This document shows positions 27,508 to 36,848 of a DNA stretch of 64,000 nucleotides, piece by piece. The translations under genes and the position numbers were made by a program. How positions within the stretch are numbered: position 1 is the stretch's first letter; each line of letters begins with the position of its first letter. The stretch is from Arthrobacter sp. NicSoilB4 (lineage in GTDB: Bacteria; Actinomycetota; Actinomycetes; Actinomycetales; Micrococcaceae): the NCBI RefSeq assembly GCF_019977335.1, contig NZ_AP024653.1, positions 1,860,001 through 1,924,000 of the forward strand. Reading direction: 5' to 3'. Under the pieces are notes generated by a model. That model was given only the letters and a program-made list of their open reading frames with translations. It had not been told where the DNA came from and made no database searches.

Positions 27508-27526
27508 GATGCCTTTCTGGTATCAC
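27506..27526. promoter_or_regulatory. LysR-type box between lysR and the TTT transporter
   Basis: ATGAT-N11-ATCAC on the plus strand, one base from a perfect palindrome and the same box as at 26595-26615. It overlaps the lysR start codon, fitting autorepression. A further repeat, ATGCAT-N14-ATGCAT, lies at 27530-27555 and may be an additional contact or activation site for the divergent tctC promoter. Confidence 0.58.
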
Positions 27527-27649
27527 CCTATGCATATTTGGGCTTAGACATGCATCATAGCGCCTCCCTACACTCGATTCAGCGAACCGGCAGTGATCCG
27601 GTTCACATGCTTCCGGGGCCGTCGCCCCGCTTGTCAACGAGGAGTTCCA

Positions 27650-28651
27650 ATGATGCACTTCCCCACGCGCCGTACCGTTCTCGGTGCAGCATCCGCCGTC
27701 GCGCTGCTGGCCATGACTGCCTGTGGCAACGTCGCGGCCGGCAGCACCAGTTCTGCGAAGTTCCCCAGCGGTCCGGTCAACCTCACCGTGGGCCAGGCTG
27801 CCGGCGGGAGCACCGATCTGATTGCCCGCGCCATCTCGGAAGGCGCGTCCAAGACACTCGGCGCTCCGATGCCCGTGGTGAACAAGCCCGGCGCCAACGG
27901 CGCCCTCGCCACCAAGGAGGTGGCGGGCAAGCCTGCCGACGGCCAGAACCTGCTGCTGGTCACCGCCTCGCTCATCACCATCACTCCGCTGGCGGTCACC
28001 CCGGAGGAAGCCGTTAGCATCGATGATCTGGACATCATCGCAGGACTGTCCCAGGACGATTACGTGCTGGTCGCCAGCAAGGCGTCAGGACTCAACTCCA
28101 TTGGGGACCTCACCGGCGCCGGGCGGAACATCACCTTCGGCACCACCGGCGTTGGCACCGGCAGCCAGCTCGCGCAGACCGTTCTCTTCAAGCAGGCCAA
28201 TGTGAAGGGAACGGACGTCCCCTTCGACAGTGGCAAGCCCGCCCTGACTGCGGTCCTCGGCAACCAGGTCGAAGTCTCCACCATCCAGCTCGGGGAGGCC
28301 ATGCCCCAGATCCAGGCCGGCAAGGTGACCCCGCTGCTCGTCTTCTCCGAAGAGCGGAATTCCTTCCTCCCGGAAGTCCCCACCGCGAAGGAATCAGGCT
28401 ATGACGTTCCCGTGGCGCAGTACCGTGCCGTCGCTGCCCCGAAGGGAACTCCCCAGGATGTGAAGGACAAACTGCTCGCAGCGATCCAGGAGACCTTTAA
28501 GACGGAGTCCTACAAGGAATTCAACAAAAAGAACATGCTGACTCCGAAGGAAATCTCCGGTGCAGAGGTCGTTACGCAGTGGAAGGACTACGCCGCGAAA
28601 TACAAGTCCCTGGTTGAGAAGTACGACATCAGCCTCAGCGGGACCAAGTGA
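27650..28651 (+). CDS. TTT-system substrate-binding lipoprotein (TctC/Bug family)
   Basis: Extracytoplasmic solute receptor of 333 residues. The N-terminus is an RR-containing lipoprotein signal with lipobox LLAMTAC (Cys25). The mature part has the Bug-family pattern: VGQAAGGSTDLIARAISE, PMPVVNKPGANGALATKEVA and FGTTGVGTGSQLA. GAGGAG lies seven bases before the ATG at 27650. First gene of the tctC-B-A unit; binds a carboxylic acid outside the cell, by context an aldarate or related acid. Confidence 0.9.
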   Translation: MMHFPTRRTVLGAASAVALLAMTACGNVAAGSTSSAKFPSGPVNLTVGQAAGGSTDLIARAISEGASKTLGAPMPVVNKPGANGALATKEVAGKPADGQNLLLVTASLITITPLAVTPEEAVSIDDLDIIAGLSQDDYVLVASKASGLNSIGDLTGAGRNITFGTTGVGTGSQLAQTVLFKQANVKGTDVPFDSGKPALTAVLGNQVEVSTIQLGEAMPQIQAGKVTPLLVFSEERNSFLPEVPTAKESGYDVPVAQYRAVAAPKGTPQDVKDKLLAAIQETFKTESYKEFNKKNMLTPKEISGAEVVTQWKDYAAKYKSLVEKYDISLSGTK

Positions 28652-29271
28652 TTCGAGTGAAGACCACCAGTTCTGTTCCCGGCGGAGCGGGCAGCGCACC
28701 CTCCGCCGGGAACGGCCCGGATGAACTTCCGGGCGTTCCGCCGGCTGGGCACCCGGAAGGCAACCCGAACGGCGGGCTTGACGAGCTGACGCCCGAGCAG
28801 CTGGCCGCCCAATGGGAAGAGGAGAAGCCGCCCGCTGCCGGCGCACTGGCCAATGCGGCCTCCTCGTTGGCCGTCATTGCCGTTGGCCTGGGCGCCCTGG
28901 TGCTGTCGCTGGCCATGGGCCTCGGTTCGCTGGCCGCGCCGCAGCCCGGCCTCTGGCCCTTCATCATCAGCTGCGTGATGGTGGCCCTGGGAGCGTTCCA
29001 GCTCATCGCCGGCCGGCGCAACCGCGATGCGGAAAAATTCACCCGCATGTCCACGGCACCGCTCACCGGCCTGGTCACGCTTGCCCTCATGGTGGCGCTG
29101 ATGCCGGTCATCGGCTTTGAGCTGCCTGCCCTCGTCTTGTGCATCATCTGGATGCGGTTCCTCGGCGGCGAAACCTGGCGCTCCACGCTGCTGGTCAGCG
29201 CCGTCGTTGTGGCGGGGTTCTACGGCATCTTCGTACTGGCACTCAACACCTCCATTCCCCACCTCTTCTAG
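28648..29271 (+). CDS. tctB: TTT-system small membrane subunit (TctB)
   Basis: Protein of 207 residues. A long Pro/Gly-rich cytoplasmic N-terminus (about 1-65) precedes four predicted membrane segments, the usual TctB topology (typical family members are shorter at the N-terminus). It begins with GTG inside the stop of the binding-protein gene and is followed nine bases later by tctA. It partners TctA in the membrane. Confidence 0.87.
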   Translation: MIRVKTTSSVPGGAGSAPSAGNGPDELPGVPPAGHPEGNPNGGLDELTPEQLAAQWEEEKPPAAGALANAASSLAVIAVGLGALVLSLAMGLGSLAAPQPGLWPFIISCVMVALGAFQLIAGRRNRDAEKFTRMSTAPLTGLVTLALMVALMPVIGFELPALVLCIIWMRFLGGETWRSTLLVSAVVVAGFYGIFVLALNTSIPHLF

Positions 29272-29280
29272 GAGAACCCC

Positions 29281-30813
29281 GTGGATTTTCTGAATCCCGT
29301 AATCAACGGATTCGCCGTTGTCCTGGAGCCGACCAACCTCCTGTACTGCCTGATCGGCGTCGTCATCGGCATGCTCATCGGTGTGCTGCCCGGTCTGGGG
29401 CCCGCGGCAACCATCGCCATCCTCCTCCCGCTGACCTACAACGTGGAGCCGGTGACCGCCATCATCATGCTGGCGGGCATCTTCTACGGCGCCCAGTACG
29501 GCGGAACCATTACGTCCGTCCTGCTGCGGTTGCCCGGCGAAGCCTCGTCCGTCGTCACCGTTTTTGATGGCTACCAGATGGCCAAACAAGGCAAGGCCGG
29601 CACCGCCCTCGGCCTGGCGTCCATCGGATCCTTCATCGGGGGCACGGCGTCCATCATCGGGCTGACGTTCCTGGCGCCCGTGGTGGCCAGCTTCGCGCTG
29701 GACTTCGGCCCGGCCGAGTACTCGGCCCTGGCGCTGCTCGGTATCCTGCTCGTCGCCACCATCAGCAATGGAGCCAAGACCAAGGCTTTGATCGCCGCGG
29801 CCCTCGGCCTGCTGCTGGCGACCGTCGGCCGGGACATCTTCACCGGCGAAAGCCGGTTCACCTTCGGCAGTCTTGAACTTGCCGACGGAATCGACTTTGT
29901 GCCGATCGCCATGGGCATCTTCGGCCTGGGCGAAATCCTGTACAACCTCGAGGAGCGCCACCGGGCGGCGAAGGCCCCCTCCAAGGTCACCAACGTCTGG
30001 CCCTCACGCAAGGACCTGAAGCAGGCGTCCGGCGCGATCGGCCGGGGTTCCGTCCTTGGCTTCTTCCTCGGAATCCTGCCCGGCGGCGGGGCCACGATCG
30101 CCTCCATGGCCTCCTATGCCATGGAGAAGAAGCGGGCCAAGCAGCCGGAGCGCTTCGGAAAGGGCGCGACGGAAGGCGTTGCCGGGCCGGAGACCGCCAA
30201 CAATGCCGCCGCAACGTCGTCGTTCATTCCGCTGCTGACCCTCGGTATCCCCGCCAACGCGACCATGGCCCTGATGTTTGGCGCACTCCTGATCCAGGGC
30301 GTGACGCCTGGCCCGCAGCTCGTGGAGCAGGACCCGGAGCTGTTCTGGGGCGTGGTGAATTCCATGTACATCGGCAACATCCTGCTGCTGATCATGAGCC
30401 TGCCGCTCGTCGGACTCTTCGTGAAGATTCTCCGTGTCCGTGCCGCGATCCTCGCGCCCGTCACCGCCCTGATCACCCTGCTCGGCGCCTACACCATCAA
30501 CAACAGCATGTTCGACGTCACCCTCGTCGTGGTCTTTGGCATCGTCGGGTACCTGATGAAGAAGTTCGGCTTCGAACCGGGACCGCTTGTCCTGGCCTTC
30601 GTCCTGGGTTCCCTGCTGGAAAGCTCCCTGCGCCGTTCACTGCTGGTCTTTGGCGGGGACGCGACAGGATTCTTCAGCCGCCCGATTTCGGCGACGCTTC
30701 TCATCGTCTTCGTGCTGGTGGCCGTCCTTCCGGGCATCCGCTCGATGCTGGCCAAGCGCAAGCCCTCCACCTCCGGAGCGCCCGCACCCGAAAACATCAA
30801 GGAGAAGGTATGA
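29281..30813 (+). CDS. tctA: TTT-system large permease subunit (TctA)
   Basis: Permease of 510 residues with about twelve membrane segments. Family signatures are GVLPGLGPAATIAILLPLTY near residue 35, FYGAQYGGTITSVLL near 75 and the second-half GILPGGGATIASMASYA near 265. It starts with GTG and overlaps the universal stress gene by ATGA. With TctB and the binding lipoprotein it forms a secondary (not ATP-driven) uptake system for carboxylates. Confidence 0.92.
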   Translation: MDFLNPVINGFAVVLEPTNLLYCLIGVVIGMLIGVLPGLGPAATIAILLPLTYNVEPVTAIIMLAGIFYGAQYGGTITSVLLRLPGEASSVVTVFDGYQMAKQGKAGTALGLASIGSFIGGTASIIGLTFLAPVVASFALDFGPAEYSALALLGILLVATISNGAKTKALIAAALGLLLATVGRDIFTGESRFTFGSLELADGIDFVPIAMGIFGLGEILYNLEERHRAAKAPSKVTNVWPSRKDLKQASGAIGRGSVLGFFLGILPGGGATIASMASYAMEKKRAKQPERFGKGATEGVAGPETANNAAATSSFIPLLTLGIPANATMALMFGALLIQGVTPGPQLVEQDPELFWGVVNSMYIGNILLLIMSLPLVGLFVKILRVRAAILAPVTALITLLGAYTINNSMFDVTLVVVFGIVGYLMKKFGFEPGPLVLAFVLGSLLESSLRRSLLVFGGDATGFFSRPISATLLIVFVLVAVLPGIRSMLAKRKPSTSGAPAPENIKEKV

Positions 30814-31214
30814 GCATCATTGTCGGTTTCGTCCCCACACCGGCGGGGGAGGCTGCCCTCACGGCCGGTATCGCGGAAGCCGCCCTCCGGAACCAGGACC
30901 TCTTCATCGTCAATTCGGCTCGGGAAGGTGCCCTGGTGGACAAGGCAGTGGCCACTGCCGGACTCCTTGAGGAGGCAGCCAGGCGCGCCACGGACGCGGG
31001 CGTCAAAACGTCCGTGCTGCAGCCCTCGTATCAGCACGATCTGGCGGACGAGTTCCTCGACCTGGCGCGGGAGGTCAACGCATCGTTGATTGTCATCGGA
31101 CTCCGCCACCGCTCCCAGGTGGGCAAGTTCATCATGGGCAGCCACGCCCAGCGCATCCTGATCCAGGCCGACCGTCCAGTCCTCGCCGTCAAGGCCGAGG
31201 GCGCCGGACGCTAG
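30810..31214 (+). CDS. Universal stress protein (UspA family)
   Basis: Single-domain protein of 134 residues with the UspA fold: FVPTPAGEAALTAGI at the N-terminus and the nucleotide-site run GLRHRSQVGKFIMGSHAQRIL near the C-terminus (G-2x-G-9x-G-S/T type). Coupled to tctA by ATGA overlap. UspA genes at the end of TTT operons are common, perhaps to modulate the carrier. A perfect 18-bp terminator hairpin follows. Confidence 0.87.
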   Translation: MSIIVGFVPTPAGEAALTAGIAEAALRNQDLFIVNSAREGALVDKAVATAGLLEEAARRATDAGVKTSVLQPSYQHDLADEFLDLAREVNASLIVIGLRHRSQVGKFIMGSHAQRILIQADRPVLAVKAEGAGR

Positions 31215-31236
31215 CACGGCCGCAGCGCATGGCCCG

Positions 31237-31280
31237 AAACGGGGCGGGTCCGGACCGAAATGTCCGGACCCGCCCCGTTT
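31237..31280 (+). terminator. Perfect 18-bp hairpin terminator after the tct/usp operon
   Basis: Arms AAACGGGGCGGGTCCGGA (31237-31254) and its exact complement (31263-31280) with an eight-base loop. The arm ends in TTT, giving a short U-run. It closes the aldarate island. Confidence 0.8.
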
Positions 31281-31521
31281 GCGCTTTCGGACGGTCCGAC
31301 AGGACCATCCGAAGGGGCCGACGACGGCTGGGGGAGAGAACCCCGGTCTCAGAGGGCTCTCAAGCGTCGCCGGCCCCGCCTCGCACCGGACCCCGGGCCC
31401 GGCAAGCAGACGTGTTCGGCCCACCACCTCGCAGCGTTCGGCAGAGGCGCGGACCTACTACTATTCAACACCCCGCAGGCACGAACAGGGAGGGAAATCT
31501 GCAGGTTTGATGCACGGGGTT
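31281..31521. other. Gene-free spacer between aldarate island and envelope region
   Basis: Several short frames overlap here on both strands, none with a ribosome-binding site or recognisable product. Apart from the following promoter element I see nothing in it. Confidence 0.45.
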
Positions 31522-31566
31522 TCATCCTTTCCGGGTGACGGCACAGGGGCAGGGAAGCCATAGCGT
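31522..31566 (+). promoter_or_regulatory. TCACCC-N5-GGGTGA box with -10, upstream of DUF998-SulP
   Basis: TCATCCTTTCCGGGTGA (31522-31538, one arm mismatch) followed after 22 bases by TAGCGT (31561-31566), a fair actinobacterial -10. It is 143 bases before the DUF998 gene and points toward it. One of seven such promoters in 31.5-48.5 kb. Confidence 0.6.
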
Positions 31567-31680
31567 GGGGATACGCCGGAACCGGACCAAACACCCGGCT
31601 GCTGTGCCGCAGGCAGGCAGCAAGTTGCCGGTGCCGGCGGCAGTCCATGGCTCTTTGGCGGCCACGGGGAAGCGAAGTGA

Positions 31681-32817
31681 GTGATGTTGGCCCTGAAGAA
31701 ACACGCTGCAGTCACGTCCGAGTCCCGGGCGCTCGTCATCGGAGGTGCGGGCTTTCTCCTTCTCGGTGTGATCGCCTTCCTGCTTGTGGGGCGTGAACCC
31801 GTTGCGTTGTCAGGACGGGGTTCTGCGGGCGACATCGCTGCGCTGGGGACGGCTGCCCTGGGTGCCGCAGCGGTGGTCATCGGTTCCAGGCAGGGCCGGG
31901 GGCTTGAAGCGACGCACCCGCCCCGCGGCGGCCGGGCACGCAACATCATCGACATCGCCGCCCTCGCGCTCGCTCATGCCTGCATCCTCCTGCTCGGCTG
32001 GCTGGCGCTGTTCGCGATCTTCCAGCGGGCGTTCGTGGGTGCAGTGCTGTATCCGCTGGCCGCGGCAATCCTCGTCGGAGTCACCGGAGCCGTCAGCACG
32101 TACATCGCATACCTGTCGGCAGTGACCATGAACGCCTACCGGCTCGCTGCGCTGCTGGCCGTCTTCCTCGTCACCGGTGTGCTGACCAGCATGCTCACCG
32201 CGGAGGATCCGCAATGGTGGCAGGAGAACCTCAGCGCCCTGGGCATGAGTTCCGACGTCTCCGGGGTGGCGTTCAACGTCACGCTGATCGTCGCCGGCAT
32301 TGTGGTCACCACCCTCGCCGGATACTCCACACGAACGCTCGAATCCACGGCAGACACCGCGTCCGAGCGCCGCCGGGCGCGCCAGTTGCAAGGGGGCATC
32401 GTCCTCATCGGAGTTCTCCTCGCTTGCGTGGGACTGTTCCCGGTCGATGAGCAGTTCTGGCTCCACACCGCGGCAGCGTCCGGCATGGTGGTGGTGTTCG
32501 GAACCCTGATTGTCCGCATGCGCTCACTGGTTCCCTCGATACCGGCGACGTTCAACGTGCTGGGGCTGGTGTTCCTGGCGGTCATCGCCTTCGCCGTCGT
32601 GATGTACTTCCCGTTTGCCTACTACAACCTCACCGCCGTGGAGCTCATCGCCGCCTCGCTTGTCTTCGCCTGGCTGATCGTGCTGATCCGCAACCTGGCC
32701 GCCGTCGACGCCGACCAGCTCGCGGCCAACCCGGCCGCCGGCCCGCAGTTCCGGCGCTCCGGCACCGCAAGCCAGCCGGCTGCCACCGGAGCGGACGGGG
32801 CGGCCAGCGAAGCCTGA
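31681..32817 (+). CDS. DUF998-type multi-pass membrane protein
   Basis: Protein of 378 residues with about ten membrane segments. The part from WWQENLSALGMSSDVSGVAFN (about 180) onward looks like a DUF998 domain. The start is GTG at 31681 or the ATG next to it. The C-terminal 40 residues are Ala/Pro-rich and cytoplasmic. The stop overlaps the SulP start, so the two are translated together. Function unknown. Confidence 0.7.
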   Translation: MMLALKKHAAVTSESRALVIGGAGFLLLGVIAFLLVGREPVALSGRGSAGDIAALGTAALGAAAVVIGSRQGRGLEATHPPRGGRARNIIDIAALALAHACILLLGWLALFAIFQRAFVGAVLYPLAAAILVGVTGAVSTYIAYLSAVTMNAYRLAALLAVFLVTGVLTSMLTAEDPQWWQENLSALGMSSDVSGVAFNVTLIVAGIVVTTLAGYSTRTLESTADTASERRRARQLQGGIVLIGVLLACVGLFPVDEQFWLHTAAASGMVVVFGTLIVRMRSLVPSIPATFNVLGLVFLAVIAFAVVMYFPFAYYNLTAVELIAASLVFAWLIVLIRNLAAVDADQLAANPAAGPQFRRSGTASQPAATGADGAASEA

Positions 32818-34559
32818 TGAACCGACGAGTAGGACTGGGTATGAAGAAACCGCAGCGGAGCCGCCTCACGGTGGTGCCTATCGCCGGCCAGCTCCGTTCC
32901 TACAACCGTGCCTGGCTGCGGGGCGACCTGATCGCCGGCGTGACCGTCGCGGCGCTGATCGTTCCGAAGAATCTGGGCTATGCCGGAATCGCGGGGATCC
33001 CGTTGCAGAACGGTCTCTACGCGGCTGCGGCGGGCGCGATCGTGTACGGAGTCCTCGGCTCCTGCCGGCAGATCTCGATGGGACCCAGCTCCGGGCTGGC
33101 GGCGGTGGCCGCCAGCGCCGTGCTCGCCGCCGGCATCACCAGCGAGCAGGACGTCGCCTCGTTCGTTGCAGGCATCACTCTGGCCTCCGGCATCCTGTTC
33201 CTGCTCCTGGCCGTCGCGAAGATGGGCTGGATCGCCCAGTTCCTCTCGCGGGCCGTGGTCACCGGGTTCCTCTTCGGCGCGGCGGTCGACGTCGTCATCG
33301 GAGAGCTCCCGAAACTGACCGGGACAGAGGTCACCGGCTCCAACCCGATCCAGGAACTCCGGTCATGGCTGGGGACCCTGGGCGAGGCGCACCAGACCAC
33401 CGTGCTGGTGGGTGTCATCGCGCTGGCCGTCGTCTTCGGGCTGAAGGCGGTCGCTCCGAGGGTTCCCGGCGCCCTGGTCCTGGTGGTGGGCGGGCTGCTG
33501 GCGGCTGCCGTCTTCGATCTTGGGGCCAAGGGCGTGGCATTGGTGGGTGACGTGCCTAGCGGGCTGCCTTCGCCCGAAATCCCGGACGGGCAGCTGATGT
33601 GGGACAACGCAGGGACCGTTGCGGTCGCGGCGGTGGCGCTGGTACTGATCGGCTTTTCCCAGACTGCTGGCGACGCGCGGGCGTTCGCCGCCAAGCACCG
33701 CTACCAGATCGACATCAACCAGGAGTCCGTTGCCCAGTCCTTCGCCAACATGGCCGCGGGATTGTTCAAGGGGATGCCCGTCTCGACCAGCCTCTCGGCG
33801 AGCTCGCTCAACGACCACTCCGGGGCGAAGACCGGCCTGGCCTCCCTCATTTCCGGTGCCACCGTCCTGCTGACACTCCTGTTCCTGGCCCCGCTGTTTT
33901 CCAATCTGCCCAAACCGGTGCTGGCGGCGCTGATCATCGAAGCCGTTGTGATGGGCATGATGAACGTGCCGGAGATGCGGCGGCTGGCCCGCGTGCAAAA
34001 GTTTGATTTCTGGATTGCCGTCGCCGCGATCGTTGGCACCCTCATCTTCGGTGTCCTCGCGGGCGTCATCATCGGGATCGGGCTCTCGCTCCTCTGGCTC
34101 GTCGGTGTAGCCACCCACCCGGAGATGCCGTCCCTGGGACTGGAACGCGGCACGCAGGTCTTCCGCGAGGTCGACGAGCACCCCGGCGACGAGGTGATTC
34201 CGGGCATCGCCGTCATCAGGTTCGACGGCGGCCTCTTCTTCGCCACGGCGGACGCGCTGGAGGATCGTCTGCGCGAGACGATCCACTCGACACCGGACCT
34301 GACAGGCATTGTGCTGGACTGCGCGGGAATCAACTTTGTCGACTCCCAGGGCGCCGCGAAGATGGCAGACATCGTGGACCTCGCCCGGGAGGCCGGCGTC
34401 ACCCTGCGCTTGGCCCGGCTGAAACCCGCTGTGCGGGCCACCCTGGCAAAGGACGGGGTGATCGAACGAATCGGCGCGGAGCGAATCCACGGCAACATCT
34501 TCCGGGCCGTGCAGGCCGCACAGACCGTCGATACGGGGCATGACGACAACGCAGGCTAG
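32817..34559 (+). CDS. SulP family anion transporter with STAS domain
   Basis: Protein of 580 residues. The N-terminal 430 residues hold the SulP core: PKNLGYAGIAGIPLQNGLYAA after TM1-2, SMGPSSGLAAV, and the conserved AQSFANMAAGLFKGMPVS. The C-terminal STAS domain (about 465-565) has GIVLDCAGINFVDSQGA with the regulatory Ser position. It starts within the stop of the DUF998 gene. SulP proteins carry sulfate, bicarbonate or dicarboxylates; the substrate here is unknown. Confidence 0.9.
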   Translation: MNRRVGLGMKKPQRSRLTVVPIAGQLRSYNRAWLRGDLIAGVTVAALIVPKNLGYAGIAGIPLQNGLYAAAAGAIVYGVLGSCRQISMGPSSGLAAVAASAVLAAGITSEQDVASFVAGITLASGILFLLLAVAKMGWIAQFLSRAVVTGFLFGAAVDVVIGELPKLTGTEVTGSNPIQELRSWLGTLGEAHQTTVLVGVIALAVVFGLKAVAPRVPGALVLVVGGLLAAAVFDLGAKGVALVGDVPSGLPSPEIPDGQLMWDNAGTVAVAAVALVLIGFSQTAGDARAFAAKHRYQIDINQESVAQSFANMAAGLFKGMPVSTSLSASSLNDHSGAKTGLASLISGATVLLTLLFLAPLFSNLPKPVLAALIIEAVVMGMMNVPEMRRLARVQKFDFWIAVAAIVGTLIFGVLAGVIIGIGLSLLWLVGVATHPEMPSLGLERGTQVFREVDEHPGDEVIPGIAVIRFDGGLFFATADALEDRLRETIHSTPDLTGIVLDCAGINFVDSQGAAKMADIVDLAREAGVTLRLARLKPAVRATLAKDGVIERIGAERIHGNIFRAVQAAQTVDTGHDDNAG

Positions 34560-34669
34560 GCCGGGGCAGCCCGATGGCAACCTCATGCCCCGGGAATGAT
34601 TTGCGCACCACGCCGAGTGGCTAGCTTTGGGGGAGCAGCCTATCCGACAAGCCCGGGAGTCGATGACAG

Positions 34670-36265
34670 ATGAAAAAGCCGGACGACGGCGGCTCCCCGG
34701 CGGAACCGTTCAATAGCAGACTCGCTTTGCTGCTGGCGATGGCGATGTTCGTGCTGGTCGTCGACACGTCGATCATGAACGTCTCGATTTCCGCCGTGGT
34801 GAAAGACATCGGCGCGACCGTCAGCGGACTCCAGTCGACCATCGCCCTTGAGGCGCTGGTATCCGCCGCGTTCATCCTGATCGGCGGCAAAATCGGCGAC
34901 CTGATCGGACGCAAACGCGCCTACGTGATCGGGCTGTGCTGCTACGCCATCGGGGCCATCGCCATGACCCTGGCCCAGAGTCTTCTCCCGATCATCATCT
35001 GCTGGGCCCTGATCGGCGGCCTGGGTGCCTCGCTGCTCCTCCCCGCCATGCAGTCCCTCATCCACGGAAATTTCGAAGGTGATGCCCAGCACCGGGTCTA
35101 CGCCCTGGTTGGCGCCTCTGCCGCGATCGCCGCCGCGGTCGGGCCTTTACTCGGCGGCTTCCTCACCACGTTCCTGTCCTGGCGTGTCGCCTTCCTGCTC
35201 GAGGCCCTCATCATCGCGGTCGTCCTGTCCGGCATTAGGCTCGTCAAAGACGTGCCGTACGCCGGACCCCGGGAACTGGATATCTTCGGATCCTTCCTGT
35301 CCATCGTGGGGATGGGCGGCATCGTGCTCGGCATCCTGGTCTGGCAGGAAGGTGGCGAGGCGGTGGGCGCACTCCTGGCCGTGGGTGCCGTCGGACTGGG
35401 TGGCCTGGTCTACTGGCTCGTTCAGCGCAAGCGTCGTGACAAGCCGACATTGCTGGACCCGGATCTGTTCCAGTCGAAAGCATTCCGCTTTGGTGCCACA
35501 GGACAGATGCTTCAGCAGATCACTTTGGGCGGCACGATGATTGTGCTGCCCATCTACCTTCAGATGGTGCTCGGATACAACGCGATGCAGTCGGGGTTGT
35601 CGATCGCCCCGCTCTCGCTCACCATGTTTGTGGTCGCCATGATCGCCGGGAAGAGGTCCGGCAGGCGCCGCCCGGCCAGCCTCATCCGGTGGGGTTTCCT
35701 GTTCCTGATCGTGGGATTGGTGGTGCTCGTCCCGGTCGTGCCGCGAGCGGACTCCGGCTGGTGGCTCCTGATCCCGCTGATCATTTCAGGATTTGGCCTG
35801 GGGCTGCTGGTATCCCAGCTCAACAACTACACCTTGTCCCCGATTTCGGACGAGCGGGTCAGCGAGGCCGCCAGCGTGAATTCGGCCGCAGGATCGTTCG
35901 GCCTGTCCTTCGGGCTCGCGTTCGCCGGCGGGATCATGCTCGCATCGCTCTCGACCATCTTCATCGGCATGTCCAATTCCAGCACGGTCCTCGCACCCGA
36001 CCAACAGCAGCAGGTCGCGACGGTACTGGAAGAAGACGCCCAGGTGATGAGCGACGCGCAACTTCAGGAACAGCTCGCCGGCCAGCCGGAGGACATCCAG
36101 AACGAAATCATCCGCATCAACACGGACGCACGGCCCCTGGCCCTCCAGATCGCACTATTCGTCCCGATACTGGCGGGCGCCGTCGGGCTGGTGACGTCCT
36201 TCCGCATGATGAGGCTTCCCGATCCCAAATCCTCTGGCACCGGCGAAGGGGCGATCCTGGGTTGA
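34670..36265 (+). CDS. MFS transporter, DHA2 (14-TM drug efflux) family
   Basis: Protein of 531 residues with fourteen predicted membrane segments. Signatures: LDTSIMNV-like VVDTSIMNVSISAV near residue 25, motif A GGKIGDLIGRKRAYV near 70 and the motif C-like WALIGGLGASLLLPAMQSL. A hydrophilic extracytoplasmic loop of about 55 residues before the last segment is rich in Gln/Glu (LAPDQQQQVATVLEEDAQ). Drug or metabolite efflux is likely. A separate unit; no clear TCACCC box before it. Confidence 0.87.
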   Translation: MKKPDDGGSPAEPFNSRLALLLAMAMFVLVVDTSIMNVSISAVVKDIGATVSGLQSTIALEALVSAAFILIGGKIGDLIGRKRAYVIGLCCYAIGAIAMTLAQSLLPIIICWALIGGLGASLLLPAMQSLIHGNFEGDAQHRVYALVGASAAIAAAVGPLLGGFLTTFLSWRVAFLLEALIIAVVLSGIRLVKDVPYAGPRELDIFGSFLSIVGMGGIVLGILVWQEGGEAVGALLAVGAVGLGGLVYWLVQRKRRDKPTLLDPDLFQSKAFRFGATGQMLQQITLGGTMIVLPIYLQMVLGYNAMQSGLSIAPLSLTMFVVAMIAGKRSGRRRPASLIRWGFLFLIVGLVVLVPVVPRADSGWWLLIPLIISGFGLGLLVSQLNNYTLSPISDERVSEAASVNSAAGSFGLSFGLAFAGGIMLASLSTIFIGMSNSSTVLAPDQQQQVATVLEEDAQVMSDAQLQEQLAGQPEDIQNEIIRINTDARPLALQIALFVPILAGAVGLVTSFRMMRLPDPKSSGTGEGAILG

Positions 36266-36297
36266 ACGGTGCAGGGGTCAATTTCCCATCCGGGATT

Positions 36298-36343
36298 TCA
36301 CCCGCAGCGGATGAGGAAATGACCCGGTCCCGAAGCCGAAGAT
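36298..36343 (+). promoter_or_regulatory. TCACCC-N5-GGGTGA box with -10, upstream of SHOCT paralogue 1
   Basis: TCACCCGCAGCGGATGA (36298-36314, one arm mismatch), then 23 bases, then GAAGAT (36338-36343). The predicted transcript would start about 85 bases before the gene. TTT precedes the box, as also at 40612 and 48418. Confidence 0.65.
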
Positions 36344-36437
36344 GTTCTTACCTGCCACTGGTCAGGCAGCCAGGCGATTATCCGGACCTGCACTTGGTTC
36401 CATTTCCAAGCCGCATCAACTGAAAGCAGGGAGCCAC

Positions 36438-36824
36438 ATGAGTTTCTGGGAAAACTTTTGGAACATATTCTGGTGGTTCCTTTGTGTGTACGCATTCATT
36501 GCCTTCCTTTACGCACTATTCGCCATCATCGGCGACATTTTTCGTGACCACGAGCTGAACGGATGGTTGAAAGCCATCTGGATCGTATTCCTGGCGTTCG
36601 TGCCTTTCTTGAGCGTGCTGGTGTACCTGATTGCCCGCGGCAAGGGCATGGTAGAACGGGCCGGGGAACGGGCCCGGAAAGACCAGGAGGCCTCGGACGC
36701 GTACATCCGCCAGGTTGCCACCGCGAGCCCAACCGAGGAGATTGCCAAAGCCAAGGCTCTCCTGGACTCCGGCACCATCAGCCCCGACGAGTTCGAGAAG
36801 ATCAAGAGCAGCGCACTCGTCTGA
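36438..36824 (+). CDS. PLDc_N-SHOCT small membrane protein, paralogue 1
   Basis: Protein of 128 residues. Starts MSFWENFWNIFWWF, a first membrane segment (about 10-32), a short charged loop (IFRDHELNGWLKA), a second segment (about 50-68), a charged helix and a C-terminal SHOCT-type motif (EEIAKAKALLDSGTISPDEFEKIK). The two-segment part resembles the N-terminal module of cardiolipin synthases. Very similar to the proteins at 38941-39327 and 48537-48923 and less so to 40194-40571. The leader GCATCAACTGAAAGCAGGG is also shared. Function unknown; envelope stress is a guess from context. Confidence 0.82.
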   Translation: MSFWENFWNIFWWFLCVYAFIAFLYALFAIIGDIFRDHELNGWLKAIWIVFLAFVPFLSVLVYLIARGKGMVERAGERARKDQEASDAYIRQVATASPTEEIAKAKALLDSGTISPDEFEKIKSSALV

Positions 36825-36848
36825 CAGTGCAGGAACCGCTAACTACGA

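Noticed and set aside
34611..34640. Weak box-like repeat CACCACGCCGAGTGG before the DHA2 transporter
   Set aside because: Arms are short and do not match TCACCC/GGGTGA.
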